Source of the DNA: Nageia nagi
Lineage: Eukaryota > Pinophyta
Assembly: GCA_050084985.1 (NCBI GenBank)
Contig: JBITNC010000001.1
Coordinates: forward strand, 74,338,001-74,402,000
DNA length: 64,000 bases
Direction of reading: 5' to 3'
Position numbers and translations under genes: made by a program. The notes beneath the pieces were generated by a model, which worked only from the letters and a program-made list of their open reading frames with translations, did not search any database and was not told the origin of the DNA. Positions 1 to 11,835 of this stretch are shown piece after piece (the stretch's first letter is position 1; every line of letters starts with the position of its first letter).

Positions 1-960
1 GGTTCCAACAATAATACTTGAGTAGGGCTCAAGTAAGATAAGTTCATCATGAGTAATAGGAAATAATAAATATACATTTGGTATTGGAAGATTCAATTGA
101 TAAATTCTAATAATTTAATTTAATTTAAGCATCATGTGAGGAGGGTATTGTATCTAGAGTGGATTTGATTGAATGTAAGAAGAAAATAGGTAGAGTATTC
201 TGATTAGAAGCTTTCCAACTAATATAAGAGTAGAATCAACTTGAAATATCACTTATATATATATTAAAAAATGATTTTATTTGGTCATTTGGATTTTTAA
301 AGCTAAATCTAGACAAAAAATTTTGAGATAGTACTTAAGGGCTTGTGATTCAAGAGGTCTCACACTTCTGGGAACCATAGTTCAAGACTTTTCAAGTCTA
401 ATATTGAAGTCTAAAATATTTTCTTGCTCTTTATTCTTAATAATAGTGAATTTTGAAAAGAGATAAAAGGTATATCAAATCTCATTAAAATCTATAATGA
501 ATGGTTCGACTAATCAAGACCATTTGGTGATGAAATTTTCTAGCAAAGCCTTAAACTAGTTCAATATTATTTTGGTAAAAGATATTACTAACAATTTTAG
601 CATAACATCCTCATGTTAAATACTATGAGTCTTTTGCATAGTGTAAATATCAATACAATATTCATGTATGATATTTATATTTCTATTAGAGTATTGCGAA
701 GATCGTAATGCTAATGTGGGTATATCATGATGTTACACTATAGCAAATAATCCAACATCATTCTAATTTGGGTAAATTTGAGGCAGTTATTGTTGTGCTA
801 TTGGAATTATGAATATTACAAGAACTACTTGATTTATAGAATTTTAAGATTAATTAATAGGTTTATGATGGATTAAACAAAATCTAATCTCAACAATATA
901 GTATTGCGTGTAGGAGAAGAGGGACTAATATCTAAGAGAGATTTAGATATCCTATAGGAT
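1..960 (-). pseudogene. Relic of a retrotransposon gag related to element B
   Basis: No open frame survives. Read along the plus strand, about 270-780 lines up with the gag region of element B (about 8310-8820) in the same order. Examples are the stretch around 'ctaatattgaa' at 398 and 8432, 'ttttcttgctc' at 419 and 8453, and 'catcctcatgtta' at 608 beside 'catcttcatgttg' at 8642. The coding sense is therefore minus. It predates element A, which inserted next to it at 1141. The ends are uncertain, and I see no LTR of the B type inside the window for this copy. It could instead be from a sister family of B. Confidence 0.6.
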
Positions 961-1140
961 GACCTTGTGGATCAACCTACTACTTTTGCACTTTTGAATT
1001 CTTTTAACCTTTTAGTTTTGGATATTAAAATCATGAAGAATTATAAATTACATTAGAATAAATAATAACAAATCTTTTTCTAATTTTTTTGTATAGATAA
1101 AAACTTAAACATATTTATAATTTTTTTAATTATGAACTTG

Positions 1141-1145
1141 TAAAC
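1141..1145. repeat. Target-site duplication TAAAC, left side of element A
   Basis: TAAAC lies directly before the eroded LTR start at 1146 and again directly after the 3' LTR end, at 53314-53318. Five bases is the usual duplication for Ty3/gypsy integrases. It shows that the two LTRs, 52 kb apart, belong to one insertion. Confidence 0.75.
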
Positions 1146-4100
1146 TTTAAGAATCCACCCAATTACATTATCCAAACTCAAGTATTATCGAGGATTTGAA
1201 TGAGATTCAATTTGAATTATGCTATATGATGACAAGTTTTGATTAGTGATATGCCTTGTTTGCGTCGATTTGATGCTAACTTTAAAATATTTTGACATAA
1301 GCCACATGTTAAACTAAGATAGAAAGTGTAAAAAAGACCCAAGGAACCAAGGGTGAATTGGTGATAGGAACAAAGGCTTAAGAGTGAGGAAATAATTGGT
1401 GTTGGTTCATTGACAAACTCTAATGACTATCATATATCATGTAGCTTCATGGTACAATAATTAATCATGAATGTCAATTTTCATGATGAATGTGTGTGGA
1501 TTAACAATTATCCTATAGATTGACGTGACCATCATAGGTAAGATATGTGGATGATTTATTATTATGGATTTTCATAATTTAAGTTTGAAATGGGAGGGAA
1601 AGAAATATTCCCTTCTTTTGAATTCAAAGTTCTACTATTAGTTTTTAGTAAATTAATGTGAAAATTTAAAATAATAATTATTAGAAAAGGACTAAGGTCA
1701 CATTGTGATTTTACAATATAATTAATGGTTATGAAAATAATGGAGTAATGACCCTACTCATTTTTGTTTCCTTGTGTTAGGTATGGACAATAGTTGGCAC
1801 TAATTTGTTAGTTAATAAAAAATGTTCTAAATTATTTAATACCATTACAATCATCAACAACTTTAATCAAACCTACCCCAAAAATCATTGAAGGGATAAG
1901 GAGACATTCATTTGGACATACTTGAAGCTCCTTCACTATAAATAAGAGGGGTGGAACATTAGAAATAAAAAACACACACCTATCTACTATCATTTCATTC
2001 TTATTATTCTCAAGTTTTAAGTGTAGAGTTATGTGAACAAGAGAAGCCTCTCCCTCTCTCAATCCAGGTGCATTCTTTTGTATTTTAGAAAAGTAGTCTC
2101 ACATGATGTTATTTAATAAGTTGTATGCAATGATTTTTTTTTATTGTTGATAAGAGCCTTGTTCTATTTGAAAGGGACATACTAATTTCTTTAATTAATA
2201 TACTACATGTGATAGTGGGCACTTTATGAAAAAGAAGAATAAATTAATCATTATTTTTCAATCACATTGGATTTGAATACAATGTCTATATTGCTTTATT
2301 TTTTTATTAGACTGCTCCCTATGTACCTCCTTACCATGTATAATTTTTACTCTAAAAAAATGATTTGAGATTTACATTACTTTTTCATATTTATAGCTAG
2401 TTTTAGAACACATTTTGGAGGCCATGAGATGCATGGTAGGTGAGTGTGGTGTACTTTTGTTGTGTGTAATCTTCTCTAGTTTCCATCTTGAAATAAAATA
2501 CATTTGAAAGTATTTTCTACATTCTCTCACATCTAACAATTCCTTAAGAATGATCTCTTCCATATTTATGCTTGCATAACCCCCTAATGTTATAAAATTA
2601 TGAAGAGGATGATCTCCTTACTCTAGACTTGAACTAAAACCACCTCTCAAGTGATAGAAGGGTGCCTCATAGTCTTCGCACCTCATATTCTTTTATAGAG
2701 CTTCCATGCTTTACTAGAATATTTAATCTTGACATATTATTGAGATGAGCTTATGCCTTATAGAGATGCCTCTTGAAAGTGAAATCCTTATTATAGTGTA
2801 ACCATACCTTATTTCCAAATTCCTATGATGGCACATGCATTTATAAAGGTTTCAATGTTTAGCATTTACTCCTACGTATTGTGCTTGTCTTAAAATCTCT
2901 GGTGCCTTTTCAGATAACCCATTTTGTGCATGACTTGCTATATTTTGTAATACATGAAAATAGTTGTCAAATGATTCTCAAGCTCTAAGTAATCCTTACA
3001 TATTAAGTATTCATAACTATAATATTCAATGAGAAACCATTTTCAACTACTCTTTGATAGTCTTCCATACATTCTTTGTGCACTTCCTTGATGGTACATC
3101 TAGAATATGCTGACAAAGGTCTTTGAGTTTGGTATGATAGTAGCAATGTCTTTATTTTATTTTCTATAAGAGTATTATATACTTTGGCCCTTACACTTTA
3201 GAAGAGTATTCTATTTCATTCTCCCTACATAATCAAAGTGAATCAGCATATGATTCCTTAAGATCTCTATTTTATTTGATAAAATAGTTTTAGGAAACCA
3301 TGATTTTTACTTTTTTTTTTTAAGTTTTAGATTGGTCCAATGGTTTATCTTTTGAGATAAAATAAAATAAAAAAAAATTTAATTAAATGTAATTTTTAAT
3401 TACACACCTCCATCATAATAAAGTGAATAAGGATGTTACTTAGTATTAAACTCATTAATAGTTTGTTAATAGAGATAATGTGATATAAATGATTCCCTTT
3501 TAAATAATGAGAGAATAGTTATTATAATTGTAAAACAAAAATTTATGAGTGTATATTCAATGATGAATTTTTCTAATAATTGTATGATGAGATTAAGAAC
3601 TAAGGATATAGATATAGCATGATAAAATTGAATGAAATAAGGCTTATATGTTTCAATCTATCTCCATTAAGTGACCAAGGAAGGGAGGTAGGTCTAAATA
3701 AGGCCCCTAAAAGAATTTAAAAAAAAACTCCTAAGGTCCGTAAGGATAGTTTCCATGAAATTTTATATAATTCATATTGTATTATGGTCATATAAAAAAA
3801 GGGTTGTCCTAATCCTCAAACTCTTCACCTACTTAGTACTCAACACAACCCCCTTTAATCCTTGTAAGATAACTCAAAATACAAATATGGAGATTCTACA
3901 TCAAGAGGTCAAATATGGATTGAATAACTCTAAGTTAAGGTTTGAAATAGCTACTATGTATTTAGTTATGTAAAACTTGTAAAGAGACTCTCTTGCAAAG
4001 GATAAAGATTTTCCTCATTAATGTACTTAATATCTCTATGTAATAAGTTAATGGAATACAAGATTGATAGAACCTCTTAGAGTTCATCTCATGGATATAT

Positions 4101-4389
4101 GAGATAATTTTCTCTATAATGCAATCTTTTGAAGTTATTTTTTTAATTATTAGGAACTATAGTAACACATGAAAATAAAGGGTAAAAACAAGGATATGAA
4201 TAATAAATAAGAAAATTAAATCATTTTTAAGTCAACATTTCTTAAGAAAATTCATTATGTATCTATTTTTAGATGGAATGCAAAATTTGATGATACTTTC
4301 GTTAATAGCTATATGTAGTCATATCTATTATTTAATGTATTCTTTTGAATTCTCATATATGTTAAAAAAGGAACTATAGGTCCATATGA
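1146..4389 (+). repeat. Element A 5' LTR, segment 1 of 4
   Basis: Aligns from end to end with 48441-51710 of the 3' LTR. The first 15 bases (tttaagaatccaccc) match the 3' LTR start tgtaatgacccactc loosely, the opening TG having become TT. The segment stops where an unrelated 1.15-kb piece begins. Apparent ORFs at 1832-2062, 2372-2563 and 3755-3973 lie inside the LTR and are not genes. Confidence 0.85.
1937..1944 (+). promoter_or_regulatory. TATA box of element A 5' LTR
   Basis: TATAAATA sits about 790 bp into the LTR in the setting 'cactataaataagagg'. The same place reads CATAAATC in the 3' LTR (49228) and TATAAATA in A2 (57535). Conservation of place in three LTR copies supports a U3 promoter here, with transcript start expected some 30 bases downstream. 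Confidence 0.55.
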
Positions 4390-5541
4390 TCCACAAACTA
4401 TAAGATTAAAATTTCAATTTAACCTTTTCTTAGGATCAATTCACACTTAAAATAATTAAGTGCTTGTAAAGGAAAATTAGGAAAGAAATTGTAAACACAG
4501 AGAAGACAAAAGCATTCACCATAGAAAGAGACAAGCAAAATTATCCTAGTTCACCCAGTGTGTGCTACATCCAGCTCAAAAGCTCTCTACTATCAATGTG
4601 TGGAATCACTTTACAAGGCCTCCATGGTCCTTCAAAACCTCCTCTCACATTCACAACACACTCACAGCTCTGAAAATCATAGCAAGAACTGAAAACAACT
4701 TTCCTAAAATCCTCCTCTTTTTTCATGTCCAATTTGCTCCCCTTTTATACAATTTTGGGGGCTAAAATTGGAGAGTATTACAACTAAGAAATTAGATACA
4801 AAACCTATTTTTAGATACCCATTAACCTACTTGATCTTCCTATCAAATTTGGGCTCAAATGGTGGTAAAAATCTCCCCAAAATGAACTCTAAAATCGAAA
4901 TAACATGCTCTTTGGACTATTTTAGGCTAACAAAATTAATTCAACCTAATAATAGGACCTTAGGTGAATCAAAAATCACCATAAACCTTTGAAAATGCCA
5001 AAATACATTTAAAAAAACTTAAAATCGGGTGGGTGCACTATGGTGATTACATGTGGTAGGCTTAGAGGCAATCAACCTCCTATTGATTGGTAGCTTGGTT
5101 GGCGATCAGGCAGTGGCATGGGTGGTCTAGCTGGTAGTGAACAGATGTGTAGTCATGGTTTTGGTTGGCATTCATAGTTGGTGGTCTTGTTAATGTGGGT
5201 GGTCAAATGGTAAACCTCCTATGTGGTCCTTACCTCGTCACCTCCATGCGATGCTCCATAGGCCCTGTCATGCCTTCTCCTCCTACGTGGTCTCCATGAT
5301 GGCAGGTCCTGCCTTCTTTGTTGGCTACCAAAAAAAACATTTGATTATATTTTTTTATTAATTATTTTTTTATTCCTTTTTTTCTCAAAAATACACAAAC
5401 TGAATTAATACCATATCTTCCACATACGGACTCAGATTCACAATTCAAAAGAAGTGTCGGAAAGCTAAAGACAAGGTGATCATAATGAACACACTGGAAT
5501 GGAGATTACTAAATGTTTAAGGGATCCAAATTTTGGATCAT
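4390..5541. mobile_element. Unclassified 1.15-kb insertion in the A LTR, possibly a non-autonomous DNA transposon
   Basis: The segment is absent from the 3' LTR of A, where 'gctccatatt|atagcaaggg' runs on without a break. It is flanked by CATATGA at 4383-4389 and 5542-5548; with one mismatch the duplication extends to 8 bp, as for hAT elements. Including flanking bases, the two ends read atgatccacaaa and, reversed, atgatccaaaat, a short terminal inverted repeat. A perfect palindrome (gatccaaa-t-tttggatc) lies at 5524-5540. The inside has no transposase; 5030-5330 is GC-richer than its surroundings. Short ORFs at 4562-4765 and 4768-4992 match nothing I know. Confidence 0.5.
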
Positions 5542-5757
5542 CATATGAAAGTAAGGGATGATATAAGAATAATATGAGAAATGATAATGAATTCTTAAGG
5601 TTGTTACTTCATCAATTTGACTTATCTAGGTAGAGTAGACTTTAAGGCTTGTATCAACATTAGTATCCTTAGTACTCTTAGAATGCAAGAAACTCATGTA
5701 TAACCTTGAATTTCTAGTATTAATTTAATATTAATGATTGATAACTCTTAGTAATAC
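5542..5757 (+). repeat. Element A 5' LTR, segment 2 of 4
   Basis: Matches 51715-51934 of the 3' LTR almost base for base, for example the run from 'gaattcttaaggttgtt' to 'gataactcttagtaatac'. It ends with AATAC (5753-5757), the left target duplication of element B. Confidence 0.88.
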
Positions 5758-5889
5758 TGTTGATTAGGATTGTGTAATATATGCACCGTGAACAATCTTA
5801 ACCAAAGTAAATCAAGAACAGACTATAGTGACAGTCTGATCTTCAGAGAAGGCCGGTTCCTTATCTATTGGGCGTAGAAAAAGTAACAA

Positions 5890-6150
5890 GAAAGGAAATA
5901 AAAAGGATTAGAGTGTGAGGAATTTAAGCAAAAGGGTTAGGGTAATAAGAGAGAAAGCAAAGTAACAGGAAAGGAAATAAAAAGGAGCAGAGTGCAAGGA
6001 ATTTAAGCAAAAGGGTTAGGGTAACAAGGGAGAAAGCAAAGTAATAGGAAAGTAACAAGAGGAAAAAGTAACAGGAAAGGAAATAAAAAGGAGTAGAGTG
6101 CAAAGAATTTAAGCAAAAAGGCTTAGGGTAACAAGAGAGAAAGCAAAGGT
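5890..6150. repeat. Three imperfect tandem repeats of about 80 bp, purine-rich, in the B LTR
   Basis: Each unit has 'ggaaataaaaagga', 'gaatttaagcaaaa' and 'aacaagagagaaagcaaag' in this order. The third unit is preceded by an extra partial unit (aagtaacaagaggaaaaag). The matching array in the right LTR is at about 9290-9550, so the array existed before insertion. Confidence 0.8.
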
Positions 6151-6659
6151 GGATCACTAGTTCAGCGTGGGCTTTCACAGTGTGTGAAACCTTGGTCTGA
6201 ATCTAGTGTAGCAGCTACAGTACAATCTCTCACTCTCTAATAGTTTCCCAGCTTTACTCTACCATGTAGCAGACATAGTTATACTAGCAACTCACAATTA
6301 TCATTTAGGAAACAAGCCAAGCTACCATAATGTAACCAAATTAAGAATGATAATTACGAGTGCTAGACATGAAAGGTCAAGATGGTATCATATTACTGAT
6401 AAAAACTACAGGTCTTCGAGAATAAATGTAAAGAGCAATACTAGGGCTTTCGACCCTTCTTTCACTTTATTTTCATATACTTATACTTTAGTAATAACAA
6501 TTACAAGAATTGTAGAATAGAAACATTTACAAAAATGGCTTCAAGATTCTAGCCTTTTTTTAACTGATACTACCTACATACACCACTTGGCAGAATATTA
6601 CAAAAATTAGGTAGATTGCAAAAGATATGGCTTCTTAACAACTATGATTTGACCTCTTG

Positions 6660-7270
6660 TTGGCATCATCTCTTCTGTGATGTTCTATTTACTGGCTCTG
6701 GCTATTTGATCCCCCTTTACTGACCTCATCTCTACATTTTAGAATGCTCTACTCGTTGGCTCTGGCTATTCGATCACTCCTCGTTGACCTCATCACTTCC
6801 AGGACCCAGTTTCATTCAAAAATGTGAACATCATTCTCCCTATGACATCATCTCTTACCTCCAGAATGTTTTACTCACTGGCTTTGGCTATTTGATTGCT
6901 CCTTGCTGACCTCATCACTTCTAGGATCCGGTTTTGGGTTAAGGCCCAAAATCACTGATGTCATCTCTTTTGAAATGCTTTATTTACTGACCTTGGCTTC
7001 TCAATTCCCCTTACTGACCTCATCATCTCTAGAACCTGGTCTTTACCAAAATGTGACTATCTTATCCTCTACGATGTCATCATTTTATTCCAGAATGCTT
7101 TACTTCCAGAACACTTAATTTATGGGCTCCAACTTCTTCGATTATCTCTTATTGACCTCACCTCCTACAAAACTTGGGCTTTTCCATAACTAAGCTTCAT
7201 CCTTTCTTCTATGATGTCATCATTTCATTCTAGAATGCTTTATCTACTGACTCTAGCCTATTTTGTTTGC
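6660..7270. repeat. Degenerate tandem repeats of about 100 bp in the B LTR
   Basis: About six units share the words 'ctgacctcatc', 'gatgtcatc', 'agaatgctttactcactgg' and 'ggctatttgatc', in varying lengths. The same array is in the right LTR at about 10060-10670. Function unknown; tandem arrays in U3 regions can carry enhancer sites, but nothing here proves that. Confidence 0.7.
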
Positions 7271-7379
7271 TCTAGAAAAACTCTTGGTGATCTTAAAATG
7301 AACTCATGATTGCAAGTAAAGTACATCAGGGCTTTAATAAAGAATTTATTATGTATGAATATACATTATGGCAACCTCT

Positions 7380-7650
7380 AGGGGAAAATTTCACCTTTAT
7401 CAAAGAGGAATTTAGAACTCAATTTGAAAAATAATACCAACGCATTTAGCTACTACATAGGGTCCGAAACCACATGGATTCAAATTTTTGTGTTTCCCCT
7501 GTTTAGCTCTGTCCTCATCCCATTTCAATACTAAATCTCCTTCTCTGAAAGTATCTGAAGTTGATTTTTGACCATCGAACCACCTTTTACTATTTCATTT
7601 CTTCTCCAAAGGTCTTGATATGATTGATTCTAGAGCTCTTTTGGGATTCA
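7380..7650 (-). pseudogene. C-terminal end of integrase in element B
   Basis: On the minus strand the frame contains 'TFREGDLVLKWDEDRAKQG' followed by a 'GFGPYVV' motif. The pattern G-D-x-V-L then G-P-(Y/F) is typical of the small C-terminal domain of Ty3/gypsy integrases. No HHCC zinc finger or DDE core precedes it; the sequence upstream is gag. I infer an internal pol deletion. Stops follow near the left LTR. Confidence 0.7.
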
Positions 7651-7829
7651 ACTTTTCTTTCCCGAATACCAGAGACTAGGGGTTTTTCCCTAATCTTGTT
7701 TCCATAGCAAAACCTCCTATACCTGCCAGTGCAAAATTCATCAGGTTCACATCTTAGCTTATGTCATCAGCTACACCAGGCAGAGGAATGCGCCCACTTC
7801 TTGATAAATATTCTTGGTATTGATAAATA

Positions 7830-9010
7830 AGACATGTGGTTTATTCATGAGCATTATTGCAAGCCAAACACCAACCAGTGGTTGACCCTGAAGAGGAAGA
7901 TTGGCTTACATCCTCATTTAACACATTTTGAGCCTCTTCTACAGCAGGATAAGGATATCTTCTTACATTGCTTTATCTGCATAGAATGGTAATCTGGTTT
8001 GCCATATTTCTACACAAGTTTCAAAGTTCCTGAATCTCTATCGATGAGGCTACCCCTTGATTCATATTAGGCTGATGAGGGGCTGGTAAGGCCAAGGGAG
8101 CTCTAGGGACTGGCAAGGTTGATGGCCACTATTGGATAGGGGTGGGGATACTAGCCAGCGGTGGAGCCAAACTAATTGCTTGAGGTCTCAAAATTTGCTG
8201 TTGGGTGGTTATTGGAAAATAAGGCATTGGCATGCAACTTGGCAATTTTCCAACTACAATAAGATAGGATTTAGCATATACTACTTATCTATAGACCTCT
8301 AGGAAAGTATTTACTTCAGAATTTTGGATTTGTAGAGAGAGATCCAAAGGAAAGGCTCTTAGGTAATACATTAAGGCTTGAAATTGCTGAGGCCTAACTG
8401 GCATGGGGACTCTCACCCAAGTTTTTTGGAATCTAATATTGAAATTAGGGATATTTTCTTGCTCATATCTTTTGATTGAAGTGAACTATGTTAACAAGGA
8501 AAAGGGATCTCCTAATTCATTAAATTCCAAGATAACGGGCTCTACCAGCTGAGCCCAAGTGTTTATAGATCTGTTAGGAAGGCCCCTATACCAATCTAGG
8601 ACCTTTCCCTTGAAAGACTGAGCCAGTAATCTCACCATGACATCTTCATGTTGGATATTATGAATCTTCGCTAGGCCGGCTACATCAACACAATGCTCGT
8701 AAGCCATTTTCTCTAAAGTTTCATCAAACTCTGGAAGGGTTTTGAAAACATTTGCTAGGATGTCATGCAACACCGCCAGGGCTATTGGTACTCCATTGTC
8801 CCATTTCAGATAAATATTCTAAGCTAGATTAGCCATTTTAGGAGAGGTATTTCTAGTGTGAAGATTGGATGATTCTAGCTTGGTAAAGGATTTTAGGGAG
8901 CTGATACTATTTAGAGACTTGGACTTGATCAGGGTCTTTCTCTTAGGAGTATCTAACATTCTAAAATTCGATGCTTCTTTTGTTGCTCTAGTTTTAGATC
9001 TTGTCCACAT
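7830..9010 (-). pseudogene. Gag of element B
   Basis: The best open stretches are 8819-9010 (MWTRSKTRATKEA...) and 8486-8773 (95 aa), with the Gag core pattern of 'FKGKVLDWYRGLPN' followed by 'INTWAQLVEPVILEF'. Downstream comes a Pro-rich linker and a CCHC-type knuckle (C-x2-C-x3-H-x4-C, one position a stop) at about 7831-7870. Gag would form the particle that packages the RNA. Stops break it at about 8818, 8485 and 8290. The plus-strand ORF 8865-9080 is a shadow. Confidence 0.8.
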
Positions 9011-9128
9011 AAACTCTAGGTTGCAAAAGAAAGTGACAGGTTCAAAAGCACATATGATATTTACAAATAATTTGCTTTAATACATACCATAGATAGTGCT
9101 TCAGTAGAGTTGCCAATAAGTTTCTTCG

Positions 9129-9147
9129 TGTCCCACCGGGCATGCCA
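9129..9147 (-). other. Primer-binding site of element B
   Basis: The minus strand reads TGGCATGCCCGGTGGGACA, starting 11 bases inside the right LTR. It begins with TGG, complementary to a tRNA 3' CCA end. The motif TGGCACGCCCGGTGGGAC is one I recall from other plant gypsy elements; the tRNA was not identified here. Confidence 0.65.
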
Positions 9148-9158
9148 AAAAGAAATAC

Positions 9159-10766
9159 TGTTGATTAGGATTGTGTAATATATGCATCGTGAACAATCTT
9201 AACCAAAGTAAATCAAGAATAGACTATAGTGACAGTCTGATCTCTGGAGAAGGCCAGTTCCTTATCTATTGGGTGTAGAAAAAGTAATAGGAAAGGAAAT
9301 AAAATGGAGGAGAGTGCGAGGAATTTAAGCAAAAGGGTTAGGGTAACAAGAGAGAAAGCAAAGTAACAGGAAAGGAAATAAAAAGGAGTAGAGTGCGAGG
9401 AATTTAAGCAAAAGGGTTAGGGTAACAAGGGAGAAAGCAAAGTAATAGGAAAGTAACAAGAGGAAAAAGTAAAAGGAAAGGAAATAAAAAGGAGTAGAGT
9501 GCGAGGAATTTAAGCAAAAAGGCTTAGGGTAACAAGACAGAAAGCAAAGGAGGATCACTAGTTCAGTGCAAGCTTTCATAGTGTGTGAAACCTTGGTCTG
9601 AATCTAGTGTAGCAGCTACAGTACAAGCTCTCACTCTCTAATAGTTTCCCAACTTTACTCTACCATGTAGCAAACATAGTTATACTAGCAACTCGCAATT
9701 ATCATTCAAGAAACAAGCCAAGCTGCCACGATGTAACCAAATTAAGAATGACAATTATGAGTGCTAGACAAGAAAGGTCAATATGGTATCATATTACTGA
9801 TAAAAACTATAGGTCTTTGAGAACAAATGTAAAGAGCAATACTAGGGCTTTCGACCCTTCTTTCACTTTATTTTCATATACTTATACTACAGTAATAACA
9901 GTTACAAGAATTGTAGAATAGAAATGTTTACAAAAATGGCTTCAAGATTCTAGCCTTCTTTTAACTGATACTACCTACATATGCCACTTGGTAGAATATT
10001 ACAAAAATTGGGTAGATTGCAGAAGATATGGCTTCTTGACAACTATGATCTGACCTCTTGCTAGCATCGTCTCTTCCATGATTTTCTATTTACTAGCTCT
10101 GGCTATTTGATCCCCCTTTACTGACCTCATCTCTACATTTTGAAATGCTCTACTCATCGGCTCTAGCTATTTGATCACTCCTCGTTGACCTCATCACTTT
10201 TGGGACCTAATTTCATTCAAAAATATGAACATCATTCTCCCTGTGATGTCATCTCTTACCTCCAGAATGTTTTACTCACTAGCTCTAGCTAATTGATCGC
10301 TCCTTGCTGACCTCATCACTTTTGGGATCTAGTTTTAGGTTAAGGCCCGAAATCACTAATGTCATATCTTCTGAAATGCTTTATTTACTGACCCCAGCTT
10401 CTCAATTCCCCTTACTGACCTCATCATCTCTGGAACCCAATCTTTACCAAAACATGACTGTCTTATCCTCTGTGATGTCATCATTTTATTTCGGAACACT
10501 TTACTTTTGGAACACTTAATTTATGGGCTCTAGCTTCTTTGATTATCTCTTGCTGACCTCACCTCCTTCGAAACTCAGGCTTTTCCACAATTGAGCTTCA
10601 TCCTTTCTTCTATGATGTCATCATTTCATTTTGGAACACTTTATCTACTGACTCCGGCCTATTTTGTTTGCTCTAGAAAAACTCCCGGGGATCTTAAAAT
10701 GAACTCATGATTGCAAGTAAAGTACACCGAGGCTTTAATAAAGAATTTATTATGTATGAATATACA
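9159..10766 (-). repeat. Element B LTR, right copy (5' LTR in element sense)
   Basis: 1608 bp, the same length as the left copy, with the same two repeat arrays. Differences from the left copy are mostly C/T and G/A. ORFs at 9325-9579 (minus) and 10304-10519 (plus) are low-complexity readings of the LTR repeats. Confidence 0.93.
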
Positions 10767-11835
10767 AATACCATATAAAAAAAGAGGAATAAAGATAAAT
10801 CAATTATAAGGATTGTTATTATTAACCCTAAATCCCTTGTAGATGGGTAATAATTCATTACATTTATATATAATAAGTAACCCTATTTTCCTTAGGACAC
10901 ACATATATAGTCTTTAATAAATAAGAAAAAGTTGTTGAATTAATTGATAAATCATAAGGATCCTTGAGTATTAAAAGGGATCAAGATGGGATCAAATGGG
11001 ATTAGTGAAATAAGAATTACCTAAGATTTATTTACTAGGAACAAAGGAAGAGGAAAGAATTGGAGTTGATTAAGATCAATAAGAGTTGATCAAATTTTTA
11101 AGATATGGGTTTAATGTTATATCCTAAAAATGATAAATAAAAACTTAATAGATCTAATAATGTCCCAGGTGATAGAGAAAGTCCTAAAAGAATCAATTTG
11201 ACCAAAAGGGAAACCTTGGGATGGATTTTATAATGAAGATGATGAAATATTTTTTAGTTGAACCTCCCTTGCTAAACAACATTCTAAAATAATATTTCTT
11301 GATCATGTACCACTTTGCATCACACTTGCTTTATAGTAGTAGCTAACTTTTGTGTCATCTCAAGGCATGTTACTAAACACTAGTATGAGAACTTTTATTA
11401 AGTGGCATTAATTACATAGTACTATGCATATGGAATATTTGTATAACTACAAATCCCTTGTGACTTCTTAAATAAGTTTTTTTGAGTTTTCTTACATATG
11501 ATATGGTATCATTAGGTCATGGGTGGTTTTATTTTATAACCTTAATTAAAATTAATTAGATTATACAAACCACTCAAGGGCATTATTTTGATACCTAGGT
11601 TCCCTAATATATGGATACAATGATGCCAAATTCCATGGTGAGCCTAATTTCTAGATATGGGTAGGTTAGTGTCTCATATCCTCGATAAGGTGTTAGAAGA
11701 GGATAGTAATTAATAAAACTTGAGTTACTAGGTGAAGGTAATTTAGTAGTTATACTATTTGTAGTTAAGTACATAGGAGCATGATGATTGTTCCATAGGA
11801 AATGATATTTCTTGCTCATAAGAAAGTTTTCCTAG
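10767..11835 (+). repeat. Element A 5' LTR, segment 3 of 4
   Basis: Starts with AATAC, the right duplication of B, and matches 51930-52915 of the 3' LTR. It has about 100 bp (11343-11455) that the 3' LTR lacks but A2 keeps (60615-60735), so the 3' LTR suffered a deletion. It ends with CCTAG (11831-11835), the left duplication of element C. Confidence 0.88.

Larger units (their letters stand above)
5758..7365 (-). repeat. Element B LTR, left copy (3' LTR in element sense)
   Basis: Runs from tgttgattagg to ...gaatataca. It carries two sets of internal tandem repeats, listed separately. The apparent minus ORF at 5924-6178 is a leucine/phenylalanine-rich reading of the purine-rich repeat and is not a gene; the plus ORF at 6903-7118 likewise. 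Confidence 0.93.
5758..10766 (-). mobile_element. Element B: non-autonomous Ty3/gypsy retrotransposon with two 1608-bp LTRs
   Basis: The insertion lies between AATAC at 5753-5757 and AATAC at 10767-10771. The LTRs (5758-7365 and 9159-10766) are exactly equal in length and begin TG and end CA. The interior codes on the minus strand: a primer-binding site beside the right LTR, gag, a CCHC knuckle, then directly the C-terminal part of integrase. Protease, RT, RNase H and the integrase core are missing. About 13 differences, mostly transitions, in the first 220 aligned LTR bases make this the youngest element by eye count. It could only have moved using another element's enzymes. Confidence 0.9.

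Noticed and set aside
5924-9579. Two similar minus-strand ORFs (84 aa, Leu/Phe/Ser-rich, membrane-like) at 5924-6178 and 9325-9579
   Set aside because: They are the reverse reading of the purine-rich tandem repeat in the B LTRs; hydrophobic only because of base composition. Being duplicated simply reflects the two LTRs.
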